Positions 9,035 to 18,227 of a stretch of 64,000 bases of DNA are shown here, piece after piece (within the stretch, counting starts at the first letter, position 1; every line of letters starts with the position of its first letter). The notes beneath the pieces were generated by a model that did no database searches, had not been told where the DNA came from, and saw only the letters and a program-made list of their open reading frames with translations. The position numbers were made by a program, and so were the translations under genes. This stretch comes from Bacterioplanoides sp965200585 (GTDB lineage Bacteria; Pseudomonadota; Gammaproteobacteria; Pseudomonadales; Oceanobacteraceae), in assembly GCF_965200585.1 (NCBI RefSeq), contig NZ_OZ241361.1. One strand, 5' to 3'.

Positions 9035-9727
9035 ATGTATCAGATCTTGCTGATTGATGATGATTTTGAACTGGGCGAGTTATTACAGGAATACCTGGGC
9101 ATGGAAGGCTTTGAGCTGACCACCCGCCAGGATGGCGAGTCCGGTTTACAGGCAGCATTAAGTGGCGACTACGATCTGGTGCTGCTGGACGTGATGCTGC
9201 CCAAAATGAACGGCTTTGAAGTGTTAAAAGCGGTTCGCCAGAAATCGAGCATTCCGGTCATTATGCTGACCGCCCGCGGCGAGAGTGTTGATCGGGTATT
9301 AGGCCTTGAACACGGTGCCGATGATTACATCGCCAAACCCTATCACCACCATGAATTACTGGCGCGTATCCGTGCATTATTCCGCCGTATTGAACTGACC
9401 AACGACGGCAATGAAAAAACCGCCAGCAATTATGAAGTGGGCGATCTGAAACTAGACCCGTCCACTCGGGTTGCAACCTGTTCAGACACCGAGCTGGCAC
9501 TGACAGGTGCTGAATTTGGTGTGCTGCAATGCCTGATGGAACACGTTGGTGAGCTGGTTGATAAAGACACCTTGTCGATCGCGGCACTCGGCCGGCCACT
9601 GATGGCTTATGACCGCTCGATTGATATGCACGTCAGCAATCTGCGCAAAAAGCTGGGTAAACGTGATGACGACTCTGACTGGATTAAAACCGTGCGTGGT
9701 CGTGGCTACCAGCTGGTCAGCGGATAA
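9035..9727 (+). CDS. cpxR: CpxR-like OmpR-family response regulator
   Basis: A 230-residue regulator: receiver (residues 1-115, acidic pocket DDD at 8-10, phospho-acceptor D52 in LLDVMLPK, K101 in AKPY) and a winged-helix DNA-binding domain ending in RAIDMHVSNLRKKL-type sequence (here DRSIDMHVSNLRKKLG) and VRGRGYQLV. The segments MEGFEL, TARGESVDRVLGLEHGADDY and DMHVSNLRKKL follow enteric CpxR closely. A strong ribosome site (TAAGGAG) precedes the ATG. It is followed after 5 bp by the kinase, so the pair is an operon. Envelope-stress function is inferred from family resemblance. Confidence 0.83.
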   Translation: MYQILLIDDDFELGELLQEYLGMEGFELTTRQDGESGLQAALSGDYDLVLLDVMLPKMNGFEVLKAVRQKSSIPVIMLTARGESVDRVLGLEHGADDYIAKPYHHHELLARIRALFRRIELTNDGNEKTASNYEVGDLKLDPSTRVATCSDTELALTGAEFGVLQCLMEHVGELVDKDTLSIAALGRPLMAYDRSIDMHVSNLRKKLGKRDDDSDWIKTVRGRGYQLVSG

Positions 9728-9732
9728 CACCT

Positions 9733-11067
9733 ATGCCCATCTTTCGCAGCCTGTTTATTAAGGTTTTTTTCTGGTTCTGGGCTGCGATTCTGCTGGCCAT
9801 GACGGCCGCCGTCACCACCAGCCACTGGATTGAAGACGACTACTTTCGCAAAGCCACCCAAACTGAGCGCATTCATCTGCTGCGCTTAATGGAGCACAAA
9901 CGCCCGATTATGGCCGAAGGTCGCAAACTTTGGCGTAAACTGCGGCCGGACTGGAATCTGGTCGCAGTGCCGGTCGATTCCATCAGCCATCTCCCCTACG
10001 ACGTTGAAGAGTTTGTTGATGCCGCTGCCGAAGTGCGCGATGTGCTCTGGGGTCAGGACGATGGCTGGCTGATGCTCGGGCCGATTCAGCGCGGTGACTA
10101 TTTATACGTTGGTATCACCCGCAAACACTGGAGCAGTGTGCTCGATGACGAGCAGCGCTGGATGGTTCCGATTGCCTTCTTTGGTGTGATCACGTTGCTC
10201 AGCATGGGTCTGGTGTGGAGCCTGACCCGGCCAATTCGCCGCCTGCAACGGACGGTACGAAAGCTGGGCAAAGGTGATTTTGATGTGTCGGAAATTAAGC
10301 CGGATGCCAGCCGTTACGATGAAATTGGTGAGCTGTCTGCCGACGTAGTAGACATGTCAGAAGCCCTGAACCGGCTGCTGCAAAGCCATCAGCAGTTACT
10401 GCGTGATGTCTCCCATGAATTACGCTCGCCGTTAACCCGATTACAGATTGCTTTGGGCATCGCCCGTAAAAAAGACCCGCAAGGTTTACTCCAGAGCGAG
10501 CACGACCGTATTGAGCGCGCCGTTGGCCAGGTAGATGGGCTGGTGGGGCAGATTCTCGATCTGGCGCGGCTGCAACAACAGGACAGTGATCAGCTTCAGC
10601 TGGAGTCGCGCCCAATTGCCGAACAGCTCAACGGTTGGATCTGTGATGCCGAAATCGAAATGGATGAAAAACAGATTCAGCTGCATAGCCGCCTGCCTGC
10701 CAGTGACATTATTTGTGACTGGGACTGGATGCTGGTCGAGCGTGCTGTGGATAACATCTTACGCAACGCCATTCGTTTTTCTCCGACGAGCGGCCAGCTC
10801 GATGTCAGCTCCCACCTGAATACTGATGGCAGCATTGAAATTGCTATTCAGGATCAGGGGCCCGGTGTTCCGGATGAGGATCTGAAACGTATCTTTGATC
10901 CTTTTACCCAGGTCGATTCAGCCCGCGACCACGCTTCCGGCGGTTATGGCATTGGTCTGGCGTTGGTACATCGCATCATTGAATTGCACGGCGGCCAGAT
11001 CGAAGCCTCCAATCAAACGCCCGGTTTACGTATTGTTATGCGCTTACCGCGCAAGCGTTTTCACTGA
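9733..11067 (+). CDS. cpxA: CpxA-like sensor histidine kinase
   Basis: A 444-residue inner-membrane kinase. TM1 is at about residues 8-28, followed by a periplasmic domain of about 120 residues, TM2 at about 140-160 and a HAMP linker (SLTRPIRRLQRTVRKLGKG). HisKA follows with H228 in DVSHELRSPLTRLQIA and an HATPase domain with N-box (DNILRNAIRFSP), DQGPGVP and GGYGIGLALVHRI. Architecture and the HELRSPLTRLQ box match CpxA. It presumably phosphorylates the regulator encoded 5 bp upstream. Confidence 0.84.
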   Translation: MPIFRSLFIKVFFWFWAAILLAMTAAVTTSHWIEDDYFRKATQTERIHLLRLMEHKRPIMAEGRKLWRKLRPDWNLVAVPVDSISHLPYDVEEFVDAAAEVRDVLWGQDDGWLMLGPIQRGDYLYVGITRKHWSSVLDDEQRWMVPIAFFGVITLLSMGLVWSLTRPIRRLQRTVRKLGKGDFDVSEIKPDASRYDEIGELSADVVDMSEALNRLLQSHQQLLRDVSHELRSPLTRLQIALGIARKKDPQGLLQSEHDRIERAVGQVDGLVGQILDLARLQQQDSDQLQLESRPIAEQLNGWICDAEIEMDEKQIQLHSRLPASDIICDWDWMLVERAVDNILRNAIRFSPTSGQLDVSSHLNTDGSIEIAIQDQGPGVPDEDLKRIFDPFTQVDSARDHASGGYGIGLALVHRIIELHGGQIEASNQTPGLRIVMRLPRKRFH

Positions 11068-11217
11068 TTGATTGAGACAAATCTAAGTAAAAACCCGGTT
11101 TTTGGTGGAAACCAGGGGCAGATTTTGATATTAAATACGCCCCCTGAATCCCTGTGACGATATTGGACTAACGGTCACCTGGGTTTTATTACAACGCGAC
11201 AAGACTGGACGAGTACT

Positions 11218-12480
11218 ATGTCAGAAGATTTGAAACAAGCTGCTCTCGATTACCATGCTAATCCGAAGCCAGGTAAAATCAGCGTTGAGCTGACGACACC
11301 TGCTAACTCCGCCCGCGACCTGTCTCTGGCTTACAGCCCAGGTGTGGCTGAGCCGGTAAAAGCGATTGCTGAAGATCCTGAGAACGCCTACAAGTACACC
11401 GCCAAAGGCAACATGGTTGCTGTAATTACTGACGGTACTGCGATTCTGGGTCTGGGTGATCTGGGTCCTCTGGCTTCTAAGCCAGTAATGGAAGGTAAGT
11501 CTCTGCTGTTCAAACGTTTCGCTGGCGTAGACTCCATCGACATCGAAGTGGAATCTGAAAGCCCACAAGCGTTCATCGACACAGTTCGTCGTATTGCTAA
11601 CACCTTCGGTGGCATTAACCTGGAAGACATTAAAGCGCCTGAGTGTTTCGAAATCGAACGCACTCTGATCGAGCAATGTGATATCCCGGTATTCCACGAT
11701 GACCAGCACGGTACTGCGATTGTAACCGTTGCCGGTGTTCTGAATGCTCTGGAAATTCAGGGTAAGAAGATCGAAGAAGCCAAAATGGCGGTTCTGGGTG
11801 CCGGTGCTGCGGCGATCTCTTGTGCCAAGCTGCTGATTCTGGCGGGCATGAACCCACAAAACATCTTCATGTGTGACCGTAAGGGTGTTATCCACTCTGG
11901 CCGTGACGACCTGAACCAGTACAAGCAAGCATTCGCAGTTGATACTGACAAGCGTAGCGTTGATGACGCTATCGAAGGTGCAGACATCTTCCTGGGTCTG
12001 TCTGGTCCTAACATGGTGACTGGCGAGCAAATCAAAACCATGGCTGACAATGCCATCGTATTCGCTTGTGCTAACCCGGTTCCTGAAATCATGCCTGAAA
12101 TCGTTAAAGAAGTTCGTCCGGACGCCATCATGGCAACTGGCCGTTCTGACTTCCCGAACCAGGTGAACAACGTATTAGGCTTCCCATTCATCTTCCGTGG
12201 TGCTCTGGACGTACGTGCTAAGCGCATCAACGAAGAAATGAAGCTGGCTGCTGCAAAAGCACTGGCTAATCTGGCGAAAGAGCCAGTGACTCAGGAAGTT
12301 CTGGATGCGTACAAACTGGATTCTCTGGAATTCGGTAAAGATTACATCATCCCTAAAGCGACCGATTCTCGTCTGCTGGGTATTGTATCGACTGCTGTTG
12401 CACAAGCGGCAATCGACACCGGTGTATCGGCTGGCCCACTGCCTGCTAACTACCCGCTGAAGTCGATCGAAGACATCTGA
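11218..12480 (+). CDS. maeB: Malic enzyme, short form (oxaloacetate-decarboxylating)
   Basis: Decarboxylates malate to pyruvate with reduction of NAD(P). It has 420 residues and corresponds to the catalytic half of MaeB: the malic N-domain with YSPGVAEP near residue 39, the substrate and metal segment FHDDQHGTAIV near 160, and a Rossmann fold with GAGAAAISCAKLL near 190. The C-terminal phosphotransacetylase-like domain of the long (about 760-residue) enteric MaeB is absent, and translation stops cleanly before a strong terminator. Cofactor preference cannot be read with confidence. Codon bias is strong, like pckA and glnA. Confidence 0.94.
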   Translation: MSEDLKQAALDYHANPKPGKISVELTTPANSARDLSLAYSPGVAEPVKAIAEDPENAYKYTAKGNMVAVITDGTAILGLGDLGPLASKPVMEGKSLLFKRFAGVDSIDIEVESESPQAFIDTVRRIANTFGGINLEDIKAPECFEIERTLIEQCDIPVFHDDQHGTAIVTVAGVLNALEIQGKKIEEAKMAVLGAGAAAISCAKLLILAGMNPQNIFMCDRKGVIHSGRDDLNQYKQAFAVDTDKRSVDDAIEGADIFLGLSGPNMVTGEQIKTMADNAIVFACANPVPEIMPEIVKEVRPDAIMATGRSDFPNQVNNVLGFPFIFRGALDVRAKRINEEMKLAAAKALANLAKEPVTQEVLDAYKLDSLEFGKDYIIPKATDSRLLGIVSTAVAQAAIDTGVSAGPLPANYPLKSIEDI

Positions 12481-12502
12481 TCAACAAAGATCAGTAAGCA
12501 TT

Positions 12503-12546
12503 AAAAACGCCGCTCAGGTTAAACCTGAGCGGCGTTTTTGTTTTTC
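12503..12546 (+). terminator. Strong intrinsic terminator after maeB
   Basis: GC-rich inverted repeat with arms at 12503-12520 and 12522-12539 (core CGCCGCTCAGG). It ends in TTTTTGTTTTT on the plus strand and is preceded by AAAAA, so it can also work for the converging solute-binding gene. Confidence 0.93.
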
Positions 12547-12578
12547 TGCTTTTAATTCGATACATCTATCTGTTGTGA

Positions 12579-13400
12579 TCAGCGCACCAGATAATTGGCC
12601 AGCAGGTTTTCATAGGTTCGCAGAATCCGCTCGTAGCGACCGTTGTTGCGAATTGCATCAAACCCCTGATCAAACTTATCGCGCATTTCTTCCGAGCGGA
12701 AGGCCGCGTGATAACGACGCTTGGCAAACAGATCATTAAAATGTACTGCCCGGCGATAACTCGGACTGCGAGGATTTTTGCGCTTCATCTGGCTGAGGAA
12801 GTAGCGGAAGATGGTTTTATCCATCACCAACACCTGTCGGTCGCCGCGATACAAATCCTCGACCTGCTCCAGCTGCAATGAATATTCACGATAATCGGCC
12901 GTTTGTGACACGGTTTCCGGGAAGGGTGATGGCATCAGTTTACTGGCTAACTTAAAGGCACCCAGCCGATAGTTGGATAACTCTCCGATCTGTTGCACAT
13001 CAATATTCTCATCGTGCAGGGAAATAGCCAGATTATGAAATACCGCCAGTGGTAACCGGGAAAAGTGAGCATCCGGCGTCAGCTTCGGATTGGTCACAAA
13101 TACCGCATCCACCCGCTGATCATTAAACGCCTGCACCACTTCGGCGTTATCGGCGTACATAGTATCCACCTGAACACCACTGGCAGTCATTGCAGCACGG
13201 AAGACATCCAAGGCGATACCGCGCCCTTTATCCGGAATTACATACGGCGGCATCGAGGAACCGGAACCCAGCATCACCTTCGACGGTTGACCATAGGCTG
13301 CACAGCTTCCTCCTCCCAGTAACAGGCCCAACAACAGGGCTACGGCAACCCGGCTCAGATATCCTTTTCTGACCATAGTTATCACTTTCTTTTTGAACAT
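12579..13400 (-). CDS. Periplasmic solute-binding protein, family 3-like
   Basis: A 273-residue exported protein. The hydrophobic signal segment (VAVALLLGLLLGG) is preceded by Lys/Arg. A second in-frame ATG at 13376 gives a more standard signal peptide, so the start is uncertain and neither ATG has a strong ribosome site. The body resembles the extracellular solute-binding (SBP_bac_3) fold: an opening SSMPPYVIPDKGRGIALDVFRAAM, the RVDAVFV segment and a C-terminal NNGRYERILRTY that fits the usual GxxxxIxxKY-like ending. No transporter genes are adjacent, so it is an orphan binding or sensory protein with unknown ligand. Confidence 0.75.
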   Translation of the reverse strand: MFKKKVITMVRKGYLSRVAVALLLGLLLGGGSCAAYGQPSKVMLGSGSSMPPYVIPDKGRGIALDVFRAAMTASGVQVDTMYADNAEVVQAFNDQRVDAVFVTNPKLTPDAHFSRLPLAVFHNLAISLHDENIDVQQIGELSNYRLGAFKLASKLMPSPFPETVSQTADYREYSLQLEQVEDLYRGDRQVLVMDKTIFRYFLSQMKRKNPRSPSYRRAVHFNDLFAKRRYHAAFRSEEMRDKFDQGFDAIRNNGRYERILRTYENLLANYLVR

Positions 13401-13460
13401 ATTGCTAGATTAGCTGGTTATAGGGCCAATGTCTGGCTGAATTTTTTCTTTATCAACAAA

Positions 13461-13495
13461 GAAAAAGCCCCGCGTGACGCTAGTCAGGCGGGGCT
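13461..13495 (-). terminator. Intrinsic terminator after typA
   Basis: On the minus strand, 20 bp after the typA stop, arms AGCCCCGC/GCGGGGCT (13488-13495 and 13466-13473) with a TGAC/GTCA extension are followed by TTTTTC. A typical Rho-independent terminator. Confidence 0.92.
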
Positions 13496-13514
13496 GATCA
13501 AACGTAATGTTCGC

Positions 13515-15323
13515 TTATTTGTTCTTAGCGCGCTTACGTTCGTTTTCTTTCAGCAGCTTCTTACGCAGGCGGATGCTTTCTGGTGTTACTTCTACCAGTT
13601 CATCGTCTTCGATGAATTCCAGTGCCTGCTCCAAGGTGTGCTTAACCGGTGGAGTCAGGTTGATGGCTTCATCGGTACCTGACGCACGTACGTTGGTTAA
13701 CTGCTTGGCTTTGGTTGGGTTAACCACCAGGTCGTTGTCACGCGAGTGCAGACCAACAATCATGCCTTCATACACTTCAACCGCTGGTTCAACGAACAGG
13801 CGACCACGATCCTGCAGAGTGAACAGGGCGTAACCCAGCACTTTACCAGCAACCATAGATACCAGTACGCCGTTATGACGAGTGGAGCCCAGAGACGCCT
13901 GAACCGGACCATAGTGATCGAATACGTTGGTCAGAATACCGGAGCCGGAAGTCATGGTCATAAACTGGTTACGGAAACCAATCAGGCCACGAGCTGGCAT
14001 AATGAATTCTAAACGAGTACGGCCTTTGCCATCCGGAACCATGTTGGTCATTTCGGCACGACGGTTACCCATCTCTTCCATCACTGAGCCCTGGTGCTCA
14101 TCTTCGATGTCGATAACAACCTGCTCGTATGGCTCTTGCAGTTCGCCGTCCACTTCTTTCTGAACCACTTCTGGCTTACCAATTGCCATCTCGAAACCTT
14201 CACGACGCATGGTTTCGATCAGTACTGACAGGTGTAACTCACCACGGCCGGATACTTTAAACTTCTCAGGAGAATCACCCGGCTCAACACGTAAGGCCAC
14301 GTTGTGGATCAGTTCCTGGTCCAGACGGTCTTTGATGTTACGTGAGGTCACGTATTTGCCTTCTTTACCCGCGAACGGCGAGTTGTTCACCTGGAAGGTC
14401 ATGGATACGGTTGGCTCATCCACGGTCAGCGCTGGCAATGCTTCCACATTGTTTGGCTCACACAGGGTGTCGGAGATGTTCAGGCCGTCGATACCGGAGA
14501 TACAAACGATGTCACCCGCAGCCGCTTCTTCAACGTCAACACGATTCAGGCCATGGAAACCTTTCACCTGCTGAATACGACCTTTGCGGGTATCACCTTC
14601 AGCGGTGATCAATTGGATGTCAGTACCTGGCTTCAGTTTACCGCGCGTGATACGGCCAACACCGATTACACCGACGAAGCTGTCGTAGTCCAGTGCAGAA
14701 ACCTGCATCTGGAACGGGCCGTCCAGCTCAACTTTTGGCGCTTCTACGTGATCAACAATCATCTGGAACAGTGGCGACATATCCTCAGCCATGTTGTCAG
14801 GATCATCACCGGCAATACCGTTTAACGCAGAGGCGTAGATAACCGGGAAGTCCAGCTGCTCTTCGGTTGCACCCAGACGGTCGAACAGGTCGAAGATTTC
14901 ATCCATTACCCAGTCAGGACGTGCGCCAGGACGGTCGATTTTGTTGATCACAACGATTGGACGCAGACCACGCTCGAACGCTTTCTGAGTTACGAAACGG
15001 GTTTGAGGCATCGGACCATCTACGGCATCAACCAGCAGGCACACCGAATCCACCATCGACATTACACGCTCAACCTCACCACCGAAGTCGGCGTGTCCAG
15101 GGGTGTCTACGATGTTAATGCGGTAGTCGTTCCATTTAATGGCGGTGTTTTTCGCCAGGATGGTAATACCACGTTCCTTTTCCTGGTCGTTGGAGTCCAT
15201 CACACGTTCGCCACCCTGGTTACGATCCAGAGTACCCGACTGCTCCAGCAGCTTATCAACCAGGGTCGTTTTACCGTGGTCAACGTGGGCGATGATGGCG
15301 ATATTTCTCAAGTTATCGATCAC
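13515..15323 (-). CDS. typA: Ribosome-associated GTPase TypA/BipA
   Basis: A translational GTPase involved in 50S assembly and stress adaptation. The start is placed at GTG 15321-15323 (VIDNLRNIAIIAHVDHGKTT), which matches the enteric N-terminus and has AAAGG 8-9 nt upstream; an in-frame ATG 51 bp earlier would add a non-conserved leader. The protein is 602 residues. G1 is HVDHGKTT (13-20), the switch segment ERGITI follows, then DTPGHADFGGEVERV and NKIDRPGARPDWV. The EF-G-like domains and the TypA-specific C-terminus end in a basic tail (KKLLKENERKRAKNK). It is divergent from glnA, a common arrangement in gammaproteobacteria. Confidence 0.96.
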   Translation of the reverse strand: MIDNLRNIAIIAHVDHGKTTLVDKLLEQSGTLDRNQGGERVMDSNDQEKERGITILAKNTAIKWNDYRINIVDTPGHADFGGEVERVMSMVDSVCLLVDAVDGPMPQTRFVTQKAFERGLRPIVVINKIDRPGARPDWVMDEIFDLFDRLGATEEQLDFPVIYASALNGIAGDDPDNMAEDMSPLFQMIVDHVEAPKVELDGPFQMQVSALDYDSFVGVIGVGRITRGKLKPGTDIQLITAEGDTRKGRIQQVKGFHGLNRVDVEEAAAGDIVCISGIDGLNISDTLCEPNNVEALPALTVDEPTVSMTFQVNNSPFAGKEGKYVTSRNIKDRLDQELIHNVALRVEPGDSPEKFKVSGRGELHLSVLIETMRREGFEMAIGKPEVVQKEVDGELQEPYEQVVIDIEDEHQGSVMEEMGNRRAEMTNMVPDGKGRTRLEFIMPARGLIGFRNQFMTMTSGSGILTNVFDHYGPVQASLGSTRHNGVLVSMVAGKVLGYALFTLQDRGRLFVEPAVEVYEGMIVGLHSRDNDLVVNPTKAKQLTNVRASGTDEAINLTPPVKHTLEQALEFIEDDELVEVTPESIRLRKKLLKENERKRAKNK

Positions 15324-15558
15324 AGCTTTAGCCTTTCTTAAAAGTGAGGGCGTTGCTGCGATCTCAGACCCCAACTCTGACTAAGCAGCAGGGACGCATC
15401 AACACCATAAAAAATGAGGCGCGATTATACCTGAGTTAAGGCCGCGACGGCATATCATTTTTATGCCGGGCTATTGGTGTTTTTTCGTATACGCAAACCC
15501 CTATGTGAACCTATAATGTGCATGCTTTTATGGAATACAGTGGCTATTACAGCTATTT

Positions 15559-15575
15559 TGCACCTTTATGGTGCC
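15559..15575 (+). promoter_or_regulatory. NtrC-binding site, distal
   Basis: TGCACC-N5-GGTGCC closely fits the enteric NtrC dyad. It is centred about 126 bp upstream of the transcription start predicted from the sigma54 promoter. Confidence 0.8.
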
Positions 15576-15588
15576 ATTATCTCGGCCG

Positions 15589-15605
15589 TGCATTTTTGTA
15601 GTGCA
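15589..15605 (+). promoter_or_regulatory. NtrC-binding site, proximal
   Basis: A 17-bp dyad with TGCA at both ends (TGCA-N8-GTGCA). Its centre is 30 bp from the first site, near three helical turns, comparable with the paired sites of enteric glnAp2. Confidence 0.72.
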
Positions 15606-15666
15606 GTCATTTATGACTTGCTGATCGCAAGCCCAGATTTTGTGCGGTTTTCAGCCATCCCTTGCG

Positions 15667-15682
15667 TGGCACACTAATTGCT
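15667..15682 (+). promoter_or_regulatory. Sigma54 promoter of glnA
   Basis: TGGCAC-N5-TTGCT, with GG (15668-15669) and GC (15680-15681) separated by exactly 10 bp. The predicted start is near 15693, about 72 bp before the glnA ATG. Confidence 0.93.
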
Positions 15683-15764
15683 CCAAGGGAATCATCAAAG
15701 TTTGAGCATTACGGCCGGGGCTGATGCCCCGTATCAAATTGAACCAGCATCTGGAGATAATAAG

Positions 15765-17171
15765 ATGTCAGAGAACACTCTGAGTTTGATCAAAGAGAAC
15801 GATGTACGCTGGGTTGACCTGCGTTTCACCGATACTAAAGGTAAAGAGCAACACGTTTCTATTCCTGCTCGTTATGTAGACGAAGACTTCTTCGAAACTG
15901 GCCAGATGTTCGATGGTTCATCTATCGCTGGTTGGAAGGGCATCAACGAATCTGACATGATCCTGATGCCAGATGATTCTACTCCATACATGGACCCATT
16001 CACTGAAGATGCAACACTGGTTCTGCGTTGTGACATCATCGAACCAGCAACCATGCAAGGTTACGAGCGTGACCCACGTTCTGTTGCTAAGCGTGCAGAA
16101 GAGTACCTGAAGTCTACTGGTCTGGGTGACACTGCATTCTTCGGTCCTGAGCCAGAATTCTTCATCTTTGATGACGTTCGTTGGGGCCAGGACATGGCAG
16201 GCTCTTTCTACAAGATCAACTCTGACGAAGGCGCATGGAACACTGAAGCTGTAATGGAAGGCGGCAACCTGGGTCACCGTCCTCGCGTTAAAGGCGGTTA
16301 CTTCCCAGTACCACCAGTAGATAGCTCTCACGACATCCGTGCGGCTATGTGTAACACCATGGAAGCGATTGGTCTGGACGTAGAAGTTCACCACCACGAA
16401 GTGGCGACTGCTAACCAGAACGAAATCGGCGTTGTGTTCAACACACTGGTTAAGAAAGCTGACGAAGTACAAATGCTGAAATACGTTGTTCACAACGTTG
16501 CAGCTGCATACGGCAAAACGGCTACCTTCATGCCTAAGCCAGTCGTTGGTGATAACGGTTCTGGTATGCACGTTCACCAGTCTTTCTGGAAAGACGGCGA
16601 AAACCAATTCGCAGGCGACGGCTATGCTGGTCTGAGCGATACAGCTCTGTACTACATCGGTGGTATCATCAAGCACGCTAAAGCGCTGAATGCTTTCACC
16701 AACCCGTCTACTAACTCTTACAAGCGTCTGATCCCAGGCTTCGAAGCTCCGGTAATGCTGGCATACTCTGCTCGTAACCGTTCTGCTTCTATCCGTATTC
16801 CATACGTTGCCAGCCCTAAAGGTAAGCGTATTGAAGCTCGCTTCCCGGATCCAACCGCTAACCCATACCTGGCATTCGCAGCTATGCTGATGGCTGGTAT
16901 CGACGGTGTTAAGAACAAGATCCACCCTGGCGATGCAGCTGACAAAGACCTGTACGACCTGCCAGCTGAAGAAGCAGCGGCAATTCCACAGGTTGCTGGT
17001 AGCCTGCGTGAAGCTCTGGACAGCCTGCTGGCTGACAGCGACTTCCTGACTGAAGGTGGCGTGTTCACTAAAGACATGATCGAAGCTTACGTTGAGCTGA
17101 AAATGGAAGACGTTTACCGCGTTGAACATACAACTCACCCAGCTGAGTTCGATATGTACTACTCCGTGTAA
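15765..17171 (+). CDS. glnA: Glutamine synthetase, type I-beta
   Basis: Forms glutamine from glutamate, ammonia and ATP in a cytoplasmic dodecamer. The start at 15765 (MSENTLSLIKENDVRW) has GGAG 9 nt upstream and gives 468 residues, one shorter than the enteric enzyme; the upstream in-frame ATG at 15678 lies inside the sigma54 promoter and is discounted. Key motifs are DGSSIAGWKGI near residue 50, FGPEPEFFIFD near 127, the ATP site GDNGSGMHVHQS near 264 and NRSASIRIP near 340. The adenylylation site is LYDLP with Y397, which indicates GlnE-type covalent control. Transcription is expected from the NtrC/sigma54 sites upstream. Codon bias indicates very high expression. Confidence 0.98.
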   Translation: MSENTLSLIKENDVRWVDLRFTDTKGKEQHVSIPARYVDEDFFETGQMFDGSSIAGWKGINESDMILMPDDSTPYMDPFTEDATLVLRCDIIEPATMQGYERDPRSVAKRAEEYLKSTGLGDTAFFGPEPEFFIFDDVRWGQDMAGSFYKINSDEGAWNTEAVMEGGNLGHRPRVKGGYFPVPPVDSSHDIRAAMCNTMEAIGLDVEVHHHEVATANQNEIGVVFNTLVKKADEVQMLKYVVHNVAAAYGKTATFMPKPVVGDNGSGMHVHQSFWKDGENQFAGDGYAGLSDTALYYIGGIIKHAKALNAFTNPSTNSYKRLIPGFEAPVMLAYSARNRSASIRIPYVASPKGKRIEARFPDPTANPYLAFAAMLMAGIDGVKNKIHPGDAADKDLYDLPAEEAAAIPQVAGSLREALDSLLADSDFLTEGGVFTKDMIEAYVELKMEDVYRVEHTTHPAEFDMYYSV

Positions 17172-17225
17172 GTACTACCATGCGTAAGTACTACAGCGTT
17201 TAATCTTTGGATTAAATCTGTACGG

Positions 17226-17254
17226 AAAAAGGGTCGCTGCGGCGGCCCTTTTTT
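17226..17254 (+). terminator. Intrinsic terminator after glnA
   Basis: Stem 17227-17237 paired with 17242-17252 (AAAAGGG…CCCTTTT), loop TGCG, followed by T residues. It is symmetric enough to serve the converging LysR gene as well. Confidence 0.92.
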
Positions 17255-17291
17255 GTGCCTGCAACAACCACAAACAATCCAATTTGCTTAC

Positions 17292-18185
17292 TCAACCACC
17301 CGCAAGCTCCGGCATGGCCCTCACCATATATTCCTGAAAAGCCCGAATCCGGGCACTGTTTTTCATATCCTTGTGATACACCAACCAGATAGGATCAGCC
17401 TCAAAATTCAGCCCTAACTCCACCCGGCGTACGCCTTCTGACGCCAGTTTAGGCCGATGCAACGACTCAAACGGGCCAATGCCCATACCTTCTAATACAG
17501 CATAATAGAGGTCGTTAAAGCTGTTACTCCGGAACACAATCTGCTCATCATCCAGCCTTTCATAAAGGGTTTTAATCGCCGGAATCTGACGTTTATCGCC
17601 CGAGGGTAGCAACCATAAATGACGCCCGATATCCGCCAGCGATTGCGGCAGGCCATAACGTTCAACGTAGCTGTCAGCAGCAAAAAAACTTAGCCCCACA
17701 CGGATCAGTGGCCGGGCAATCAGATCTGGCTCGGTGGGTTGTGAGCCAATGCGGATCGCGGCATGCACATCCCCACGACTGAGCGATAACACTTCATCGG
17801 TGGCGATGGTTTCAATCCGGATTTGTGGGTATTGCTGGCGAAAGCCAGCAATCAGGGGGGCCAACGATTGTGAGAAATCCGAGACCGTTGAAATGCGTAG
17901 GGTGCCCGACGGTGAGTGCCCCAATACCGATAAGTTATTGTGCAGCAGCTGCATGTCAGCCATCAGGGATTTTCCCTTTTCCAGCAACATATGCCCGGAC
18001 TCAGTCAGCCGGTAACCACGCTGATGGCGTATAAATAACCGCTGGCCCAACTGTTGCTCCAGTTGATTCACGCGGCGCAATACCGTGGTGTGGTTCAACC
18101 CTAATTGTTTACCCGCAGCACTCAGGCTGCCGGTTTCAGCCACACTGTACGCGACGCGAATATCATCCCAGTTTAATTGGCTCAT
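17292..18185 (-). CDS. LysR-family regulator, divergent from cytochrome b561
   Basis: A 297-residue regulator: N-terminal winged helix (residues 1-60, DDIRVAYSVAETGSLSAAGKQLGLNHTTVLRRVNQLE) and an effector-binding domain from about residue 90. It resembles the subgroup whose members open with a NWDD-type leader. It is divergent from the b561-yceI pair, and a perfect dyad with TNA-type symmetry lies 23 bp upstream of its own start. This suggests autoregulation and control of the neighbouring pair. The ligand is unknown. Confidence 0.88.
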   Translation of the reverse strand: MSQLNWDDIRVAYSVAETGSLSAAGKQLGLNHTTVLRRVNQLEQQLGQRLFIRHQRGYRLTESGHMLLEKGKSLMADMQLLHNNLSVLGHSPSGTLRISTVSDFSQSLAPLIAGFRQQYPQIRIETIATDEVLSLSRGDVHAAIRIGSQPTEPDLIARPLIRVGLSFFAADSYVERYGLPQSLADIGRHLWLLPSGDKRQIPAIKTLYERLDDEQIVFRSNSFNDLYYAVLEGMGIGPFESLHRPKLASEGVRRVELGLNFEADPIWLVYHKDMKNSARIRAFQEYMVRAMPELAGG

Positions 18186-18207
18186 AAAGCACCTGCTGTT
18201 GTTCTAT

Positions 18208-18227
18208 ATTGTGCATATTTGCACAAT
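18208..18227. promoter_or_regulatory. Palindromic operator between lysR and cytochrome b561
   Basis: Perfect inverted repeat ATTGTGCA-TATT-TGCACAAT, which contains the T-N11-A signature used by LysR regulators. It sits between the divergent starts, nearer lysR. A looser pair AGTTGTT/AACAACT (18228-18234 and 18254-18260) follows. Confidence 0.75.

Larger units (their letters stand above)
15324..15764. promoter_or_regulatory. typA-glnA divergent regulatory interval
   Basis: A 441-bp gene-free interval between the typA GTG and the glnA ATG. It holds two NtrC-type dyads and a sigma54 promoter, listed separately, all facing glnA. A TATAAT hexamer at about 15511-15516 could be a sigma70 -10, but no convincing -35 was found. 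The part nearest typA (15324-15470) shows no recognisable site. Confidence 0.8.

Noticed and set aside
11221..12030. Minus-strand frame of 269 codons
   Set aside because: Antisense shadow of the highly codon-biased malic enzyme gene.
15495..15520. Sigma70 promoter upstream of glnA
   Set aside because: A TATAAT hexamer exists at about 15511, but no acceptable -35 hexamer lies 16-18 bp upstream.
15918..17138. Minus-strand frame of 406 codons
   Set aside because: Antisense shadow of glnA; Cys/Val/Phe-rich composition is not protein-like.
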